Of a stretch of DNA of 64,000 bases, positions 16,087-24,482 are shown one piece after another. Numbering within the stretch: the stretch's first letter is position 1; each line of letters begins with the position of its first letter. The DNA lies in contig JALCPP010000001.1 of the NCBI GenBank assembly GCA_022650485.1, positions 1 to 64,000 of the forward strand, read 5' to 3'. The DNA comes from Oscillospiraceae bacterium. Lineage in GTDB: Bacteria; Bacillota; Clostridia; Oscillospirales; Acutalibacteraceae. A program made the translations under genes and the position numbers. The notes beneath the pieces are model-generated. The model worked only from the letters and a program-made list of their open reading frames with translations. It was not told the DNA's origin and ran no database searches.

Positions 16087-16608
16087 TTGCCAATCTTTCT
16101 GCCGACTGCTTCCGTGCAAAAAGCAACGGATATTACGCCGGAATTGATTCACGCTATGCACGCGACTGCAATTTTACTGGATGTTGACAATACGCTTGCT
16201 CTTCACGGCTCTCAGACACCTTTCCCTGGAACAGTGGAATGGGCGAAGCGCATGCGCAAGGCGGGAATTCGTCTGGTGCTGGTTTCAAATAATTTCAAAA
16301 AACGCGTAAAACCCTTTGCGGCGAAATATGGTTTGCCGTTTCTCTCTTTATCACTAAAGCCCTTCCCGGCTGCATATCACCGCGCCGTCAGGCGGCTGGC
16401 GGTGAAACCGGAGGAGGCTGTCGTGGTGGGTGACCAGATCTTTACGGATGTTTTCGGTGCAAATTGGGCCGGGATGAAATCAATTCTGTTGGTTCCTATC
16501 GGAGTCGAACAAACCTTTTCTTTCCGCGTGCGCCGTGCTTTAGAAAAGCCGATTCGAAAAAAAATAAAAAAAGCCGGATGTGGGAATCAATATTCAGGGA
16601 AAGGGTGA
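16087..16608 (+). CDS. yqeG: YqeG-family HAD phosphatase
   Basis: From TTG 16087 (SD AAGGGGGG at 16074-16081) the product has 173 residues. HAD motif I is LLDVDNTLALHG (DxD nucleophile), motif II SNN in LVLVSNNFKKRV, and motif III/IV VVVGDQIFTDVFGAN. It belongs to the HAD IIIA YqeG group, with PGP1/phosphatidylglycerophosphatase-like folds. In Firmicutes yqeG usually neighbours aroE/yqeH; here it is coupled to aroQ (3-base gap). Substrate in this organism unknown. An in-frame TTG at 16066 lacks an SD. Confidence 0.88.
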   Translation: MPIFLPTASVQKATDITPELIHAMHATAILLDVDNTLALHGSQTPFPGTVEWAKRMRKAGIRLVLVSNNFKKRVKPFAAKYGLPFLSLSLKPFPAAYHRAVRRLAVKPEEAVVVGDQIFTDVFGANWAGMKSILLVPIGVEQTFSFRVRRALEKPIRKKIKKAGCGNQYSGKG

Positions 16609-16611
16609 TGA

Positions 16612-17052
16612 ATGTTGAACGGTAAAAAAATCCTGATTCTTCTGGGACCTAATCTTAATTTGGTTGGAATCCGAGAAAAAGGAGTCTACGGTGATGAAAC
16701 CGCTGAGAGTATCAACCGCCAGATTATGGAACATGCAGATCAGGTGGGGTATGACTGTGAGATTTTTCAGTCTAACCATGAAGGCGATCTGATTGACCAG
16801 ATCCATTCTGCAAAAGGCCAATATGACGGTGTTGTGATTAATGCCGGTGCGTTGACGCATTACAGCTATGCACTTCGCGATGCGATCGCGAGTGTCAGAA
16901 TCCCCTTTGTGGAAGTGCATATGAGTAATATCTATGCCAGAGAGGAGTTTCGGCATAAGAGTGTAATTTCAGCGGTTTGTGCAGGGCAGATTGCAGGTTT
17001 TGGAAAAAACAGCTATTTTTTAGCGCTTGATGCGCTGCACGATCTCATTTAA
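16612..17052 (+). CDS. aroQ: 3-dehydroquinate dehydratase, type II
   Basis: The 146-residue protein catalyses trans-dehydration of 3-dehydroquinate to 3-dehydroshikimate in aromatic amino acid synthesis. Family motifs are LGPNLNLVGIREKGVYG (active-site Arg and Tyr), NAGALTHYSYALRDA and EVHMSNIYAREEFRHKS (His and Arg of the lid and substrate site). The length is typical for the dodecameric type II enzyme. It starts at ATG 16612, directly after yqeG; other shikimate genes are not adjacent. Confidence 0.95.
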   Translation: MLNGKKILILLGPNLNLVGIREKGVYGDETAESINRQIMEHADQVGYDCEIFQSNHEGDLIDQIHSAKGQYDGVVINAGALTHYSYALRDAIASVRIPFVEVHMSNIYAREEFRHKSVISAVCAGQIAGFGKNSYFLALDALHDLI

Positions 17053-17095
17053 TGTTTTTTTCGGCTTTTTTACGGCTGTTTTTATTAAGTTCCGC

Positions 17096-17124
17096 TTGAA
17101 AAAGCATCTTAAATATTATAAACT
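17096..17124 (+). promoter_or_regulatory. Promoter upstream of efp
   Basis: TTGAAA (17096-17101), 17 bp, TAAACT (17119-17124); the SD and ATG of efp follow about 35 bp later. Confidence 0.65.
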
Positions 17125-17160
17125 ATCCTTACAGGAAAAAATAAACGGAGGATTAAACCA

Positions 17161-17718
17161 ATGATATCAGCAGGTGATTTCAGGAATGGCGCAACGTTTG
17201 AAATGGACGGCAGCGTTTATTCTATTATTGAATTTCAGCATGTTAAACCGGGCAAAGGCGCAGCGTTTGTCAGAACTAAGATTCGCAACGTCATTTCCGG
17301 TGCGGTGACAGAACGCACGTTCAACCCTAACGATAAATTCCCGTCCGCATTTATTGAGCGTAAGGACATGCAGTATCTTTACAATGACGGCGATCTGTAC
17401 TATTTTATGGACCCTGATTCTTTCGAACAGATCCCGATCAGCGCATCGGTTCTGGGCGACAACTTTAAATTCGTAAAAGAAAATATGGACTGCAAAATTC
17501 TTTCCTATAAAGAAAATGTTTTTGGCGTTGAGCCGCCGAATTTCGTGGAACTTGAAATTACGAAAACAGACCCGGGCTTTAAGGGTGATACGGCGACGAA
17601 TGCAACGAAACCTGCAATTGTAGAAACCGGTGCAGAAATTAAAGTGCCGCTGTTTATCAATGAAGGTGAAAAAATTCGCATTGACACCAGAACTGGTGAA
17701 TATATGGAACGCGCTTAA
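17161..17718 (+). CDS. efp: Elongation factor P
   Basis: The 185-residue three-domain protein relieves ribosome stalling at polyproline motifs. The N-terminal KOW-like domain has [14 protein letters not shown], with Lys32 at the tip of the loop that reaches the peptidyl-transferase centre and is modified in many bacteria. The central domain holds [13 protein letters not shown], and the C-terminal OB domain ends [17 protein letters not shown]. No EF-P modification genes are in the window. SD GGAGG precedes ATG 17161. Confidence 0.97.
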   Translation: MISAGDFRNGATFEMDGSVYSIIEFQHVKPGKGAAFVRTKIRNVISGAVTERTFNPNDKFPSAFIERKDMQYLYNDGDLYYFMDPDSFEQIPISASVLGDNFKFVKENMDCKILSYKENVFGVEPPNFVELEITKTDPGFKGDTATNATKPAIVETGAEIKVPLFINEGEKIRIDTRTGEYMERA

Positions 17719-17760
17719 CTGATACTAACCATAGAGAAATAAAAAGAAGGGGGCACTGTT

Positions 17761-18210
17761 ATGAAAAACACAGAACGAGTATCCTACATCAGGGGGTTAA
17801 CGGAAGGCCTGGAGCTGGATGAAAACAAAAAAGAAGTAAAAGTACTCAATGCGATTATTGATCTTTTAGACGACATGGCTCTGACGATGACGGAAATGGA
17901 AGACAATATGAGCGATATGGCCGATCAACTGGATGCCGTTGATGAGGATCTGGGTTCCCTTGAAGACGATTTTTACGACGAGGATGAAGAGGACGGTTTT
18001 GACGAAGATGACGATGAAATGAGCGATTCGGAATGTTACTATGAAGTGACTTGCCCCAATTGCCATGAAACGGTCTGCCTTTCGGAAGATCTGGCCTGCG
18101 ATGGACAGATTGACTGCCCCAACTGCGGTGAAACACTGGAATTTGATTTGAGTGAGGCGGCAGAAACCGAATGCAATTGTGATTCCTGCACCTGCACCAA
18201 AGACGAATAA
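17761..18210 (+). CDS. CD1247-like acidic zinc-ribbon protein
   Basis: The 149-residue protein has an N-terminal helical segment (ERVSYIRGLTEGLELDENKKE) typical of the clostridial CD1247 N-terminal domain, a very acidic middle (about residues 60-85, Asp/Glu runs) and a zinc ribbon with CPNCHE and CPNCGE. It ends in a Cys-rich tail CNCDSCTC. It follows efp, possibly in the same operon. Function unknown; the acidic linker and metal site suggest nucleic-acid or protein binding. Strong clostridial conservation is from memory of the family. Confidence 0.8.
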   Translation: MKNTERVSYIRGLTEGLELDENKKEVKVLNAIIDLLDDMALTMTEMEDNMSDMADQLDAVDEDLGSLEDDFYDEDEEDGFDEDDDEMSDSECYYEVTCPNCHETVCLSEDLACDGQIDCPNCGETLEFDLSEAAETECNCDSCTCTKDE

Positions 18211-18233
18211 ACATTGCTTTCCCTTCGCACGAC

Positions 18234-18258
18234 AGCACCGCCTTTGGCGGTGCTTTTC
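18234..18258 (+). terminator. Terminator after the CD1247-like gene
   Basis: AGCACCGCC (18234-18242) pairs with GGCGGTGCT (18246-18254), followed by TTTTC. Confidence 0.8.
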
Positions 18259-18289
18259 TGTTTTCTGCGATGATTTCTGTAATGAACCA

Positions 18290-18348
18290 TTGACTTATCT
18301 GGGACTTCCCTTTATACTATAAGCGCTGATTGTATCAAATGATACAAT
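18290..18348 (+). promoter_or_regulatory. Promoter and palindromic operator of the Crp/Fnr-type regulator
   Basis: TTGACT (18290-18295), 17 bp, TATACT (18313-18318). Just downstream a perfect palindrome (ATTGTATC 18329-18336, AAAT, GATACAAT 18341-18348) overlaps the expected transcript start region. Its symmetry suits a dimeric Crp/Fnr-type protein acting as a roadblock on its own gene. Confidence 0.7.
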
Positions 18349-18359
18349 ATGGAGGTAAA

Positions 18360-19055
18360 ATGAAGGAGCTGAGAAAAACAAAACGAGACTGCCGGATTCT
18401 TTCCGGAATATTTTTGTTCCGGGGAACTGATAAAGAATTATCTGAGTCAGCGTTTGCTTCTCCATCCTGTACTTGTGCGGAATTTGAAACAGGCGAACAG
18501 ATCTATACCAGGATGGACTTTCAGAGAAGTATTGGCATTGTTCTTTCCGGTGGACTCAAGGCGGTCAAAGGAGACGAAAAGGACGGTCAGGGGATTGTTC
18601 TGAACACCTTTGAAAGCGGAGATGTTTTCGGCGCCGCGGGGCTGTTCGGAAGCTCTGACTGCTATGTTTCAGAAATTGCAGCTGTTCGCTGCAGCCGTGT
18701 TTTGTTTTTACCTCAATCGTTGCTGCGGGATCTTTTTTATCGGGAGCCTCGTATTGCGGAAAATTATATTTCCTTTCTTTCCGGCAGAATCCGATATTTA
18801 AATACCTGCATCGACCATTTTACCGGCGGATCGGCCGAAGTCAGATTGGCACAGTTTTTGTTTACGTTAGAGAAAGGAGAAAAGGGTACGGTAAAACTTC
18901 CGTATTCTCTGACGCAGCTTTCCGATACACTTGGGATTGGCCGCGCTTCTCTGTATCGGGCATTTCATGCGCTGACTGAAAAAAAGCTGATTCTCCGCAA
19001 TGGCCGTTTAGTTGAAATTTTGGATTTAAACGGCCTGAGGAATGTATGCTCCTAA
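18360..19055 (+). CDS. Crp/Fnr-family transcription regulator
   Basis: The 231-residue protein has a cyclic-nucleotide-binding-like beta-barrel (about 30-140; FESGDVFGAAGLFGSS), a dimerisation helix, and a C-terminal winged helix (LTQLSDTLGIGRASLYRAFHAL). The Arg/Ser pair that binds cAMP phosphate is not evident, so the ligand is unknown. Cysteines at the N-terminus (CRI, CTCAEF) could be redox- or metal-sensing but do not form a clear Fnr FeS motif. SD GGAGG precedes ATG 18360. It lies directly ahead of an ABC importer that it probably controls. Confidence 0.85.
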   Translation: MKELRKTKRDCRILSGIFLFRGTDKELSESAFASPSCTCAEFETGEQIYTRMDFQRSIGIVLSGGLKAVKGDEKDGQGIVLNTFESGDVFGAAGLFGSSDCYVSEIAAVRCSRVLFLPQSLLRDLFYREPRIAENYISFLSGRIRYLNTCIDHFTGGSAEVRLAQFLFTLEKGEKGTVKLPYSLTQLSDTLGIGRASLYRAFHALTEKKLILRNGRLVEILDLNGLRNVCS

Positions 19056-19083
19056 CAGAAATTTGAATTGTAAAGGGGTAGTT

Positions 19084-20136
19084 ATGATGAAATTAGCGAA
19101 GCGGATTGCAGCATTGGCACTGGCGGCTGCACTGATGGTTACTACGGTTGCCTGTTCCTCTTCTGAAACACCTGCTTCATCCGGCTCTGCGCCGTCCTCT
19201 GAAGCGTCTGTCACAGAGGAAAGCAGTAAGGCTGCCGACAAGCCGGTTGTTCGAATTGCCACTTTGAAGGGCCCAAGCGGTTTAAGTATGGTTAAGCTGA
19301 TGAGTGACAGTAAAGCCGGAATTGTTTCCGAAGACAATCAGTTTACCATAGCGTCTTCTCCGGACGAAATTGTTGCGAAAATTACCAGCGGCGAAGCGGA
19401 TGTGGCGGCTGCTCCGACGAATCTGGCGGCGACTTTGTATAACAAGACAAAAGGCGGTGTTCAACTGGCGTCGGTAACAACGCTGGGTGTTTTGTATATT
19501 GTAACCGCTGAAGGGGAATCTGTTGAGAAGATATCCGATTTGAAAGGCAAGACGGTGTACTCTTCCGGGCAGGGTGCGACGCCGGAATACACGCTGAATT
19601 ATATTCTGCGCCAGAATGGGCTGGAGCCGGGAAAAGATGTTCAGGTGGAATATAAAGCGAACCATACGGAACTGGCTTCGCTGACAGTTGCGGGAAAGGC
19701 AAAAATCGCGGTTTTGCCGGAACCGTTTGTCACGCAGGTTTTGACAAAGAACAGCTCTTTAAAAGTTTCTTTGGACCTGACAAAGGAATGGGACCGGGTA
19801 GCAGGGGATAAGAGTGTGTTAACCATGGGTTGCCTTATTGTGCAAAAGAAATTTGCAGAAGAACATAAAGATGCACTGGATTCTTTTCTGGAAGACTATA
19901 AGGCTTCCGCAGAGTATACAAATTCCAATGTGGCAGAGTCTGCAAAGCTGTCGCAGGAATTCGGTATTATGGATTGTGCAGTTGCGGAAAAGGCAATCCC
20001 CAATTGTGCCATCGTTTACATGGACGGGGCGGAAATGAAAGAGAAAATTCCGGAATTTTATAAGGTCCTGTATGATGCAAATCCAAAATCGGTGGGAGGA
20101 AAGCTGCCGTCAGATGATTTCTATTATCAAAAATAA
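19084..20136 (+). CDS. ABC importer substrate-binding lipoprotein (NitT/TauT type)
   Basis: The 350-residue protein has a lipoprotein signal peptide (MMKLAKRI, hydrophobic Ala-rich core, lipobox ending VAC at Cys24), a Ser-rich linker, then a two-lobe binding protein like NMT1/SsuA/TauA (LKGPSGLSMVKLM, GEADVAAAPTNLA, LKGKTVYSSGQG). The partners are nitrate/sulfonate/taurine/thiamine-precursor importers. Its ligand is not predictable from sequence. Start ATG 19084 follows AGGGG; ATG 19087 is an alternative. The 3' end overlaps the permease gene by 23 bases. Confidence 0.88.
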   Translation: MMKLAKRIAALALAAALMVTTVACSSSETPASSGSAPSSEASVTEESSKAADKPVVRIATLKGPSGLSMVKLMSDSKAGIVSEDNQFTIASSPDEIVAKITSGEADVAAAPTNLAATLYNKTKGGVQLASVTTLGVLYIVTAEGESVEKISDLKGKTVYSSGQGATPEYTLNYILRQNGLEPGKDVQVEYKANHTELASLTVAGKAKIAVLPEPFVTQVLTKNSSLKVSLDLTKEWDRVAGDKSVLTMGCLIVQKKFAEEHKDALDSFLEDYKASAEYTNSNVAESAKLSQEFGIMDCAVAEKAIPNCAIVYMDGAEMKEKIPEFYKVLYDANPKSVGGKLPSDDFYYQK

Positions 20137-20926
20137 AGCTAAGAATAAAAAAAGGTTCCGGCGGGTTGCCGTCGGGACCTTTTCCGCACTTTTTTGGGTT
20201 GCTGTATGGCAATGCGTATACCTTGCAGTCGGGCAGGAAATCCTTGTGGTTTCCCCGGCGGAAGTTTTGCGCCGATTAGCTGAGTTGGTCTGTCAGTGGA
20301 GTTTCTGGCTGACAGTCCTTCTTTCCATGTGCAGAATTTCAAAAGGTTTTTTTCTGGGTGTGATTTTTGGAAGCGGAGCTGCCGTTTTAACCGAACGCTT
20401 TTCTCTTGGCAATGCGCTTCTCCGCCCTTTTATAGGTGTTGTGAAGGCAACACCGGTCGCGTCCTTTATTATCCTTGCCTTGATCTGGATGAAAACGTCG
20501 CAGGTGCCGGTATTTGCCTCTTCACTGATTGTTTTTCCTATTGTATGGGCAAATGTATCAGAGGGAATTCGGAAGACGGACCGCGGCCTGTTACAGATGG
20601 CAAAATTGTATCGTTTTGGTCGGCTTGGCACGGTGCGCAGAGTTTATCTGCCGTCTGTTCTGCCGTATTTTACAGCGGCCTGTACAACGGGGATGGGTAT
20701 GGCGTGGAAAGGCGGAGTTGCGGCGGAGGTCCTTTCGTCGCTGTCCATGTCTTTGGGCGGCGAGATTTATTCTGCAAAAATTTATCTGGAGACGGTAAAT
20801 TTGTTTTCTTGGACCGCTGTCGTAATTGTCCTCAGCGTTTTGCTGGAGCGCGTGCTGCTGTGTGCGGTCAGACATGCCGGGAGACGATATGGATTTTATT
20901 TTGGGGAGAAAGACGATGGAAATTAA
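20114..20926 (+). CDS. ABC importer permease (NitT/TauT type)
   Basis: The 270-residue integral membrane protein starts best at ATG 20114, inside the end of the binding-protein gene. About six membrane segments are visible (for example FSALFWVAVWQCVYLAV and FFLGVIFGSGAAVLTE). The EAA loop that docks the ATPase is around ANVSEGIRKTDRGLLQMAKLY and FGRLGTVRRVYLPSVLPY. It pairs with the binding protein upstream and the ATPase downstream, whose start overlaps its end. Substrate unknown. Confidence 0.88.
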   Translation: MISIIKNKAKNKKRFRRVAVGTFSALFWVAVWQCVYLAVGQEILVVSPAEVLRRLAELVCQWSFWLTVLLSMCRISKGFFLGVIFGSGAAVLTERFSLGNALLRPFIGVVKATPVASFIILALIWMKTSQVPVFASSLIVFPIVWANVSEGIRKTDRGLLQMAKLYRFGRLGTVRRVYLPSVLPYFTAACTTGMGMAWKGGVAAEVLSSLSMSLGGEIYSAKIYLETVNLFSWTAVVIVLSVLLERVLLCAVRHAGRRYGFYFGEKDDGN

Positions 20927-21533
20927 GGTTCAAAATGCCGTTAAAAGTTATGGCAGCATTAAAGTGATGGACGGTCTGTCCCTTTCTTTTCCATCCGATG
21001 GAACCGCTTGCCTGTTTGGCCCTTCCGGCTGCGGCAAGTCAACGCTGCTGAACTGTATGGCAGGATTGGAAACATTGGATTCCGGTCTGATTTCCGGTGT
21101 AAAAAATCTTCAAATTTCTTATTTGTTTCAAGAGGACAGACTGCTGCCATGGAATACGGCCGCGCAGAATATCGCCGCTGTACTGCAGGGAAAGGACCGT
21201 ATGCCCCGCGCGGAGGAGTGGCTTCGCCGAGTGGGGCTGGGCGGTGCGCGGCAGCAATATCCCTGTCAGCTCAGTGGGGGAATGCGGCGCCGCGTTGCGA
21301 TTGCCCGCGCTCTTGCGTTCGGCGGGGATCTGTTTTTGCTGGATGAGCCTTTCCAGCGTCTGGATGCGCACAGTAAAAATGAAATTGCGGATCTAATAGA
21401 AAAAACCACAGCAGGAAAACCCAAAATAATGGTCACACATGACAGGGAGGAAGCAAATCGTCTTTCAGATATTATTTATATTTTAGATGGAATCCCAATT
21501 AAAATATTGGATAAAATGCAGAATATAGACTAA
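20916..21533 (+). CDS. ABC importer ATPase (NitT/TauT type)
   Basis: The 205-residue ATPase has Walker [11 protein letters not shown]-loop YLFQEDRLLPWNT, signature LSGGMRRRVAIARAL, Walker B LFLLDEPFQRLD and the switch His in MVTHDREEA. It is a little shorter than typical SsuB/TauB proteins (about 240-250) but complete in core motifs. It starts at ATG 20916 within the permease gene end and completes a binding-permease-ATPase importer under the Crp/Fnr-like regulator. Confidence 0.92.
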   Translation: MEIKVQNAVKSYGSIKVMDGLSLSFPSDGTACLFGPSGCGKSTLLNCMAGLETLDSGLISGVKNLQISYLFQEDRLLPWNTAAQNIAAVLQGKDRMPRAEEWLRRVGLGGARQQYPCQLSGGMRRRVAIARALAFGGDLFLLDEPFQRLDAHSKNEIADLIEKTTAGKPKIMVTHDREEANRLSDIIYILDGIPIKILDKMQNID

Positions 21534-21646
21534 AAATACACGAATATTTTATAATCGCCTCTAAAATTCAGAAATTATTTGTTTATTTTATTTAAAGTTT
21601 GTGCTATACTTATGCGGTTATAAACTTAGGTATTGGAGTTAATTGA

Positions 21647-23563
21647 ATGATTAGGAAAAGGGACGGGTTCAAAAAGCTGATCCCGCAAATTATCATTGAT
21701 GCAGTCTGCATTTTTTTCAGTTATTGGATTGCCTTTGTACTTCGCTTTTTTGACGAAGGGGGAATTCCGCTTTTCTATATTGATTCTTTTCAACGGTGCA
21801 TTCCATGGATGACGCTGGTTTGCCTTGCGGTATTTTTTCTGTTCCGTTTTTACAGTACGATGTGGCAGTTTGCAAGTCTTGGGGAATTACTGCAGATCTT
21901 TTTTGGGACAACAACGGCATGTTTAGTGGTTACAGTAATGGGGTATACCATGTTCCCCTACCTTGTGAGGGATTCTTTCGGAAATCCAATTCAGCGTTTC
22001 CCCATCACGGTTTATGTGATGGGATGGGTGCTGACACTGTTTTTAGTCGGAGCTTCCCGCTTCGGGTTTCGGCTGGCACACCGGCGGATCAACAAGCGTT
22101 CTGTGCCGCGTGCGGATTCTGACCGTTTAAGCCGTGTTATGGTGATCGGCGCAGGCGAGATGGGCTCTATGATTATCAAAGATCTGAAGGCATCCCCCTT
22201 GTCGAAAGGAATTCCGGTGGTGGCCGTCGATGACGACAGAAAGAAACGCGGCACCCGAATTAACGGTGTAAAGGTTGCGGGCGGACGTGAGAGTATCCGC
22301 AAGATGATTGACCGCTATCGTGTTGACCAGATCATTCTGGCAATTGCAACCGCACCGAAAAAGGACAAGCAGGAAATTCTGCGCATTTGCGCGGCAACGG
22401 GATGCAAGCTGAAAACTGTGCCGGCGTTGTATGAAATTCTGGAGGGAAACGCAGATCCTCATACGGTGCGCGATGTAAATATTGTTGACCTTTTGGGGCG
22501 GGACGAAATCAGGCTTGACGTGGAAGGTATCAGCGGATATCTGAGAAATCGCACGATTCTTGTCACCGGCGGGGGCGGCTCTATCGGCAGCGAGCTGTGC
22601 CGTCAGATTGCGATTTTCCACCCGAAGAAACTGGTCGTATTTGATATTTATGAAAATAATGCGTATGATCTTCAGAATGAACTGCACCGTAAATTTCCAA
22701 AGTTGGATATGGACGTGGTAATCGGCTCGGTGCGGGATAAAGCACGTGTGCGCAATGTCTTTTCCGCCTATCGGCCTGACGTCGTTTTCCATGCGGCTGC
22801 CCATAAGCATGTGCCTCTAATGGAATTGAGCCCGGGTGAGGCGGTAAAAAATAATGTTTTTGGAACACTGAATGTTGCGCAGACCTGCAACGAGTTTCAG
22901 GTAAAGCGCATGGTGCTTATTTCAACGGATAAGGCAGTGAATCCGACTAATATCATGGGTGCGACCAAGCGAATCTGCGAGCTGATTGTGCAGTATTTCA
23001 GCCGCCACAGTAAAACAGGCTTTGTCGCCGTGCGATTCGGCAATGTGCTGGGCAGCAGCGGAAGTGTGATTCCGCTCTTCATGCGCCAGATTGAAGAAGG
23101 CGGCCCTGTTACGGTAACAGACCCTAAGATTGTCCGCTTTTTTATGACGATTCCAGAGGCTTCCAGGCTTGTCATTCAGGCCGGCGGCATGGCAAAGGGC
23201 GGCGAAATCTTTGTGTTGGATATGGGACAGCCGGTTAAGATCGATGATCTTGCCAGAAATCTGATTCGTCTTTCCGGTTACAGACCGGATGAAGATATTA
23301 AGATTCAGTATACAGGCCTTCGCCCCGGGGAAAAATTGTATGAAGAACTGCTGCTAGACAGTGAGGGCGGCTGCCAGAAAACATCGCACGAATTGATTTA
23401 TATTGGCAGTCCGATTCCTTTCGATGAGAACACGTTTTTGGCTCAGCTGGAAGAGCTGAGAAAAGTTGCCGGCGTGGATAACCCGAAGATGATGGGATTA
23501 GTGCATGAATTGGTCCCGACCTACTCAGGACATGCGGAACGAACCGATTTACTGGCGAAGTAA
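21647..23563 (+). CDS. Membrane nucleotide-sugar 4,6-dehydratase (CapD/EpsC/PglF-like)
   Basis: The 638-residue protein has four N-terminal membrane segments (about residues 10-145), a first Rossmann fold with VIGAGEMGS and a catalytic extended SDR domain. That domain carries VTGGGGSIGSELC, the STDKAVNPTNIMGATKR motif (Met replacing the usual SDR Tyr, as in FlaA1/PglF) and GLRPGEKLYEELL. Such enzymes turn UDP-GlcNAc into a 4-keto-6-deoxy sugar used in surface glycans. It is followed by the NYN gene and, on the other strand, the GH130 operon; a link to either is unproven. Confidence 0.9.
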   Translation: MIRKRDGFKKLIPQIIIDAVCIFFSYWIAFVLRFFDEGGIPLFYIDSFQRCIPWMTLVCLAVFFLFRFYSTMWQFASLGELLQIFFGTTTACLVVTVMGYTMFPYLVRDSFGNPIQRFPITVYVMGWVLTLFLVGASRFGFRLAHRRINKRSVPRADSDRLSRVMVIGAGEMGSMIIKDLKASPLSKGIPVVAVDDDRKKRGTRINGVKVAGGRESIRKMIDRYRVDQIILAIATAPKKDKQEILRICAATGCKLKTVPALYEILEGNADPHTVRDVNIVDLLGRDEIRLDVEGISGYLRNRTILVTGGGGSIGSELCRQIAIFHPKKLVVFDIYENNAYDLQNELHRKFPKLDMDVVIGSVRDKARVRNVFSAYRPDVVFHAAAHKHVPLMELSPGEAVKNNVFGTLNVAQTCNEFQVKRMVLISTDKAVNPTNIMGATKRICELIVQYFSRHSKTGFVAVRFGNVLGSSGSVIPLFMRQIEEGGPVTVTDPKIVRFFMTIPEASRLVIQAGGMAKGGEIFVLDMGQPVKIDDLARNLIRLSGYRPDEDIKIQYTGLRPGEKLYEELLLDSEGGCQKTSHELIYIGSPIPFDENTFLAQLEELRKVAGVDNPKMMGLVHELVPTYSGHAERTDLLAK

Positions 23564-23672
23564 ATTAGTTTTTACACGCAGAAGGACAAACAGTACTGTG
23601 ACTTTTGATCCAATGCCACGAAGAGGAATAGCACCTCCCTTTTAGGGAAGAATTGATTGCTGAGGTGAATGT

Positions 23673-24431
23673 ATGGCTGTTGAAAAACGCTTTGCGGTTT
23701 TAATTGATGCTGATAATGTTTCAGAGAAATACGTTAAATTTATTCTGGATGAGATATCGAATGACGGAGTGGCTACGATCAAAAGAATTTACGGTGACTG
23801 GACCAAAACAACAATGGGTTCTTGGAAAAATGTGCTTTTAGACAATTCCATTATGCCAATTCAGCAGTATGGATATACCACGGGGAAAAATGCCACTGAT
23901 TCGGCGATGATTATTGATGCAATGGATCTTTTATACACAGGTAATATCGAGGGATTTTGCATTGTTTCCAGTGACAGCGACTTTACGCGCCTGGCTGCCA
24001 GACTGCGGGAGTCCGGCATGTATGTAGTCGGCATGGGGGAGAAGAAGACACCGAACGCGTTTATTGCCGCATGCAATAAATTTAAATATCTTGAAATTCT
24101 GGCGCAGGCGCCGAATCTTCCGGATGACCAGACCTCTGCCTCAACTGTGGAAGTAAACGGTGTGGACCATACCTCACTTGAGGAGGTCCGCAGTACAATC
24201 CGCACCATCGTGGATGAAACATCCGATGACGATGGGTGGGCCGCCTTGGGGGATGTCGGAAACATTCTGAATAAACGGTATCCGGATTTTGATGTTCGAA
24301 ATTACGGGTTTAAAAAGCTAACACCGTTTATCAATTCTTTGAAGGCATTTGAAATCCGGTGCAGCCGCAGTAAAGACGGTCATGTTCGTTTGATTTTTGT
24401 CCGCGAAAAAGGACGCCGTGGTGCTAAATAA
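23673..24431 (+). CDS. NYN-domain protein with C-terminal LOTUS/OST-HTH domain
   Basis: The 252-residue protein has a LabA/DUF88-type NYN nuclease domain (about 5-140): FAVLIDADNVS and DSAMIIDAMDLLY, with acidic residues in VSSDSDFTRLA. This is the PIN-like set of metal-binding Asp residues. A C-terminal OST-HTH/LOTUS domain (about 165-245, NILNKRYPDFDVRNYGFKKL) probably binds RNA or guides protein contacts. The role is likely RNA processing or decay; no substrate is known. ATG 23673 has SD GAGGTGA. A terminator follows. Confidence 0.85.
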   Translation: MAVEKRFAVLIDADNVSEKYVKFILDEISNDGVATIKRIYGDWTKTTMGSWKNVLLDNSIMPIQQYGYTTGKNATDSAMIIDAMDLLYTGNIEGFCIVSSDSDFTRLAARLRESGMYVVGMGEKKTPNAFIAACNKFKYLEILAQAPNLPDDQTSASTVEVNGVDHTSLEEVRSTIRTIVDETSDDDGWAALGDVGNILNKRYPDFDVRNYGFKKLTPFINSLKAFEIRCSRSKDGHVRLIFVREKGRRGAK

Positions 24432-24432
24432 T

Positions 24433-24461
24433 AAAAAAAGGCTCTCAGGAGCCTTTTTTTA
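24433..24461. terminator. Bidirectional terminator between convergent genes
   Basis: GGCTC/GAGCC core with A7 before and T7 after separates the NYN gene from the minus-strand glycan operon. Confidence 0.85.
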
Positions 24462-24482
24462 TTATTTGGTTTGCAACAGGCG

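Noticed and set aside
22127-22810. A 227-codon minus-strand frame opposite the nucleotide-sugar dehydratase
   Set aside because: No motif or SD; complementary to a conserved Rossmann-fold gene.
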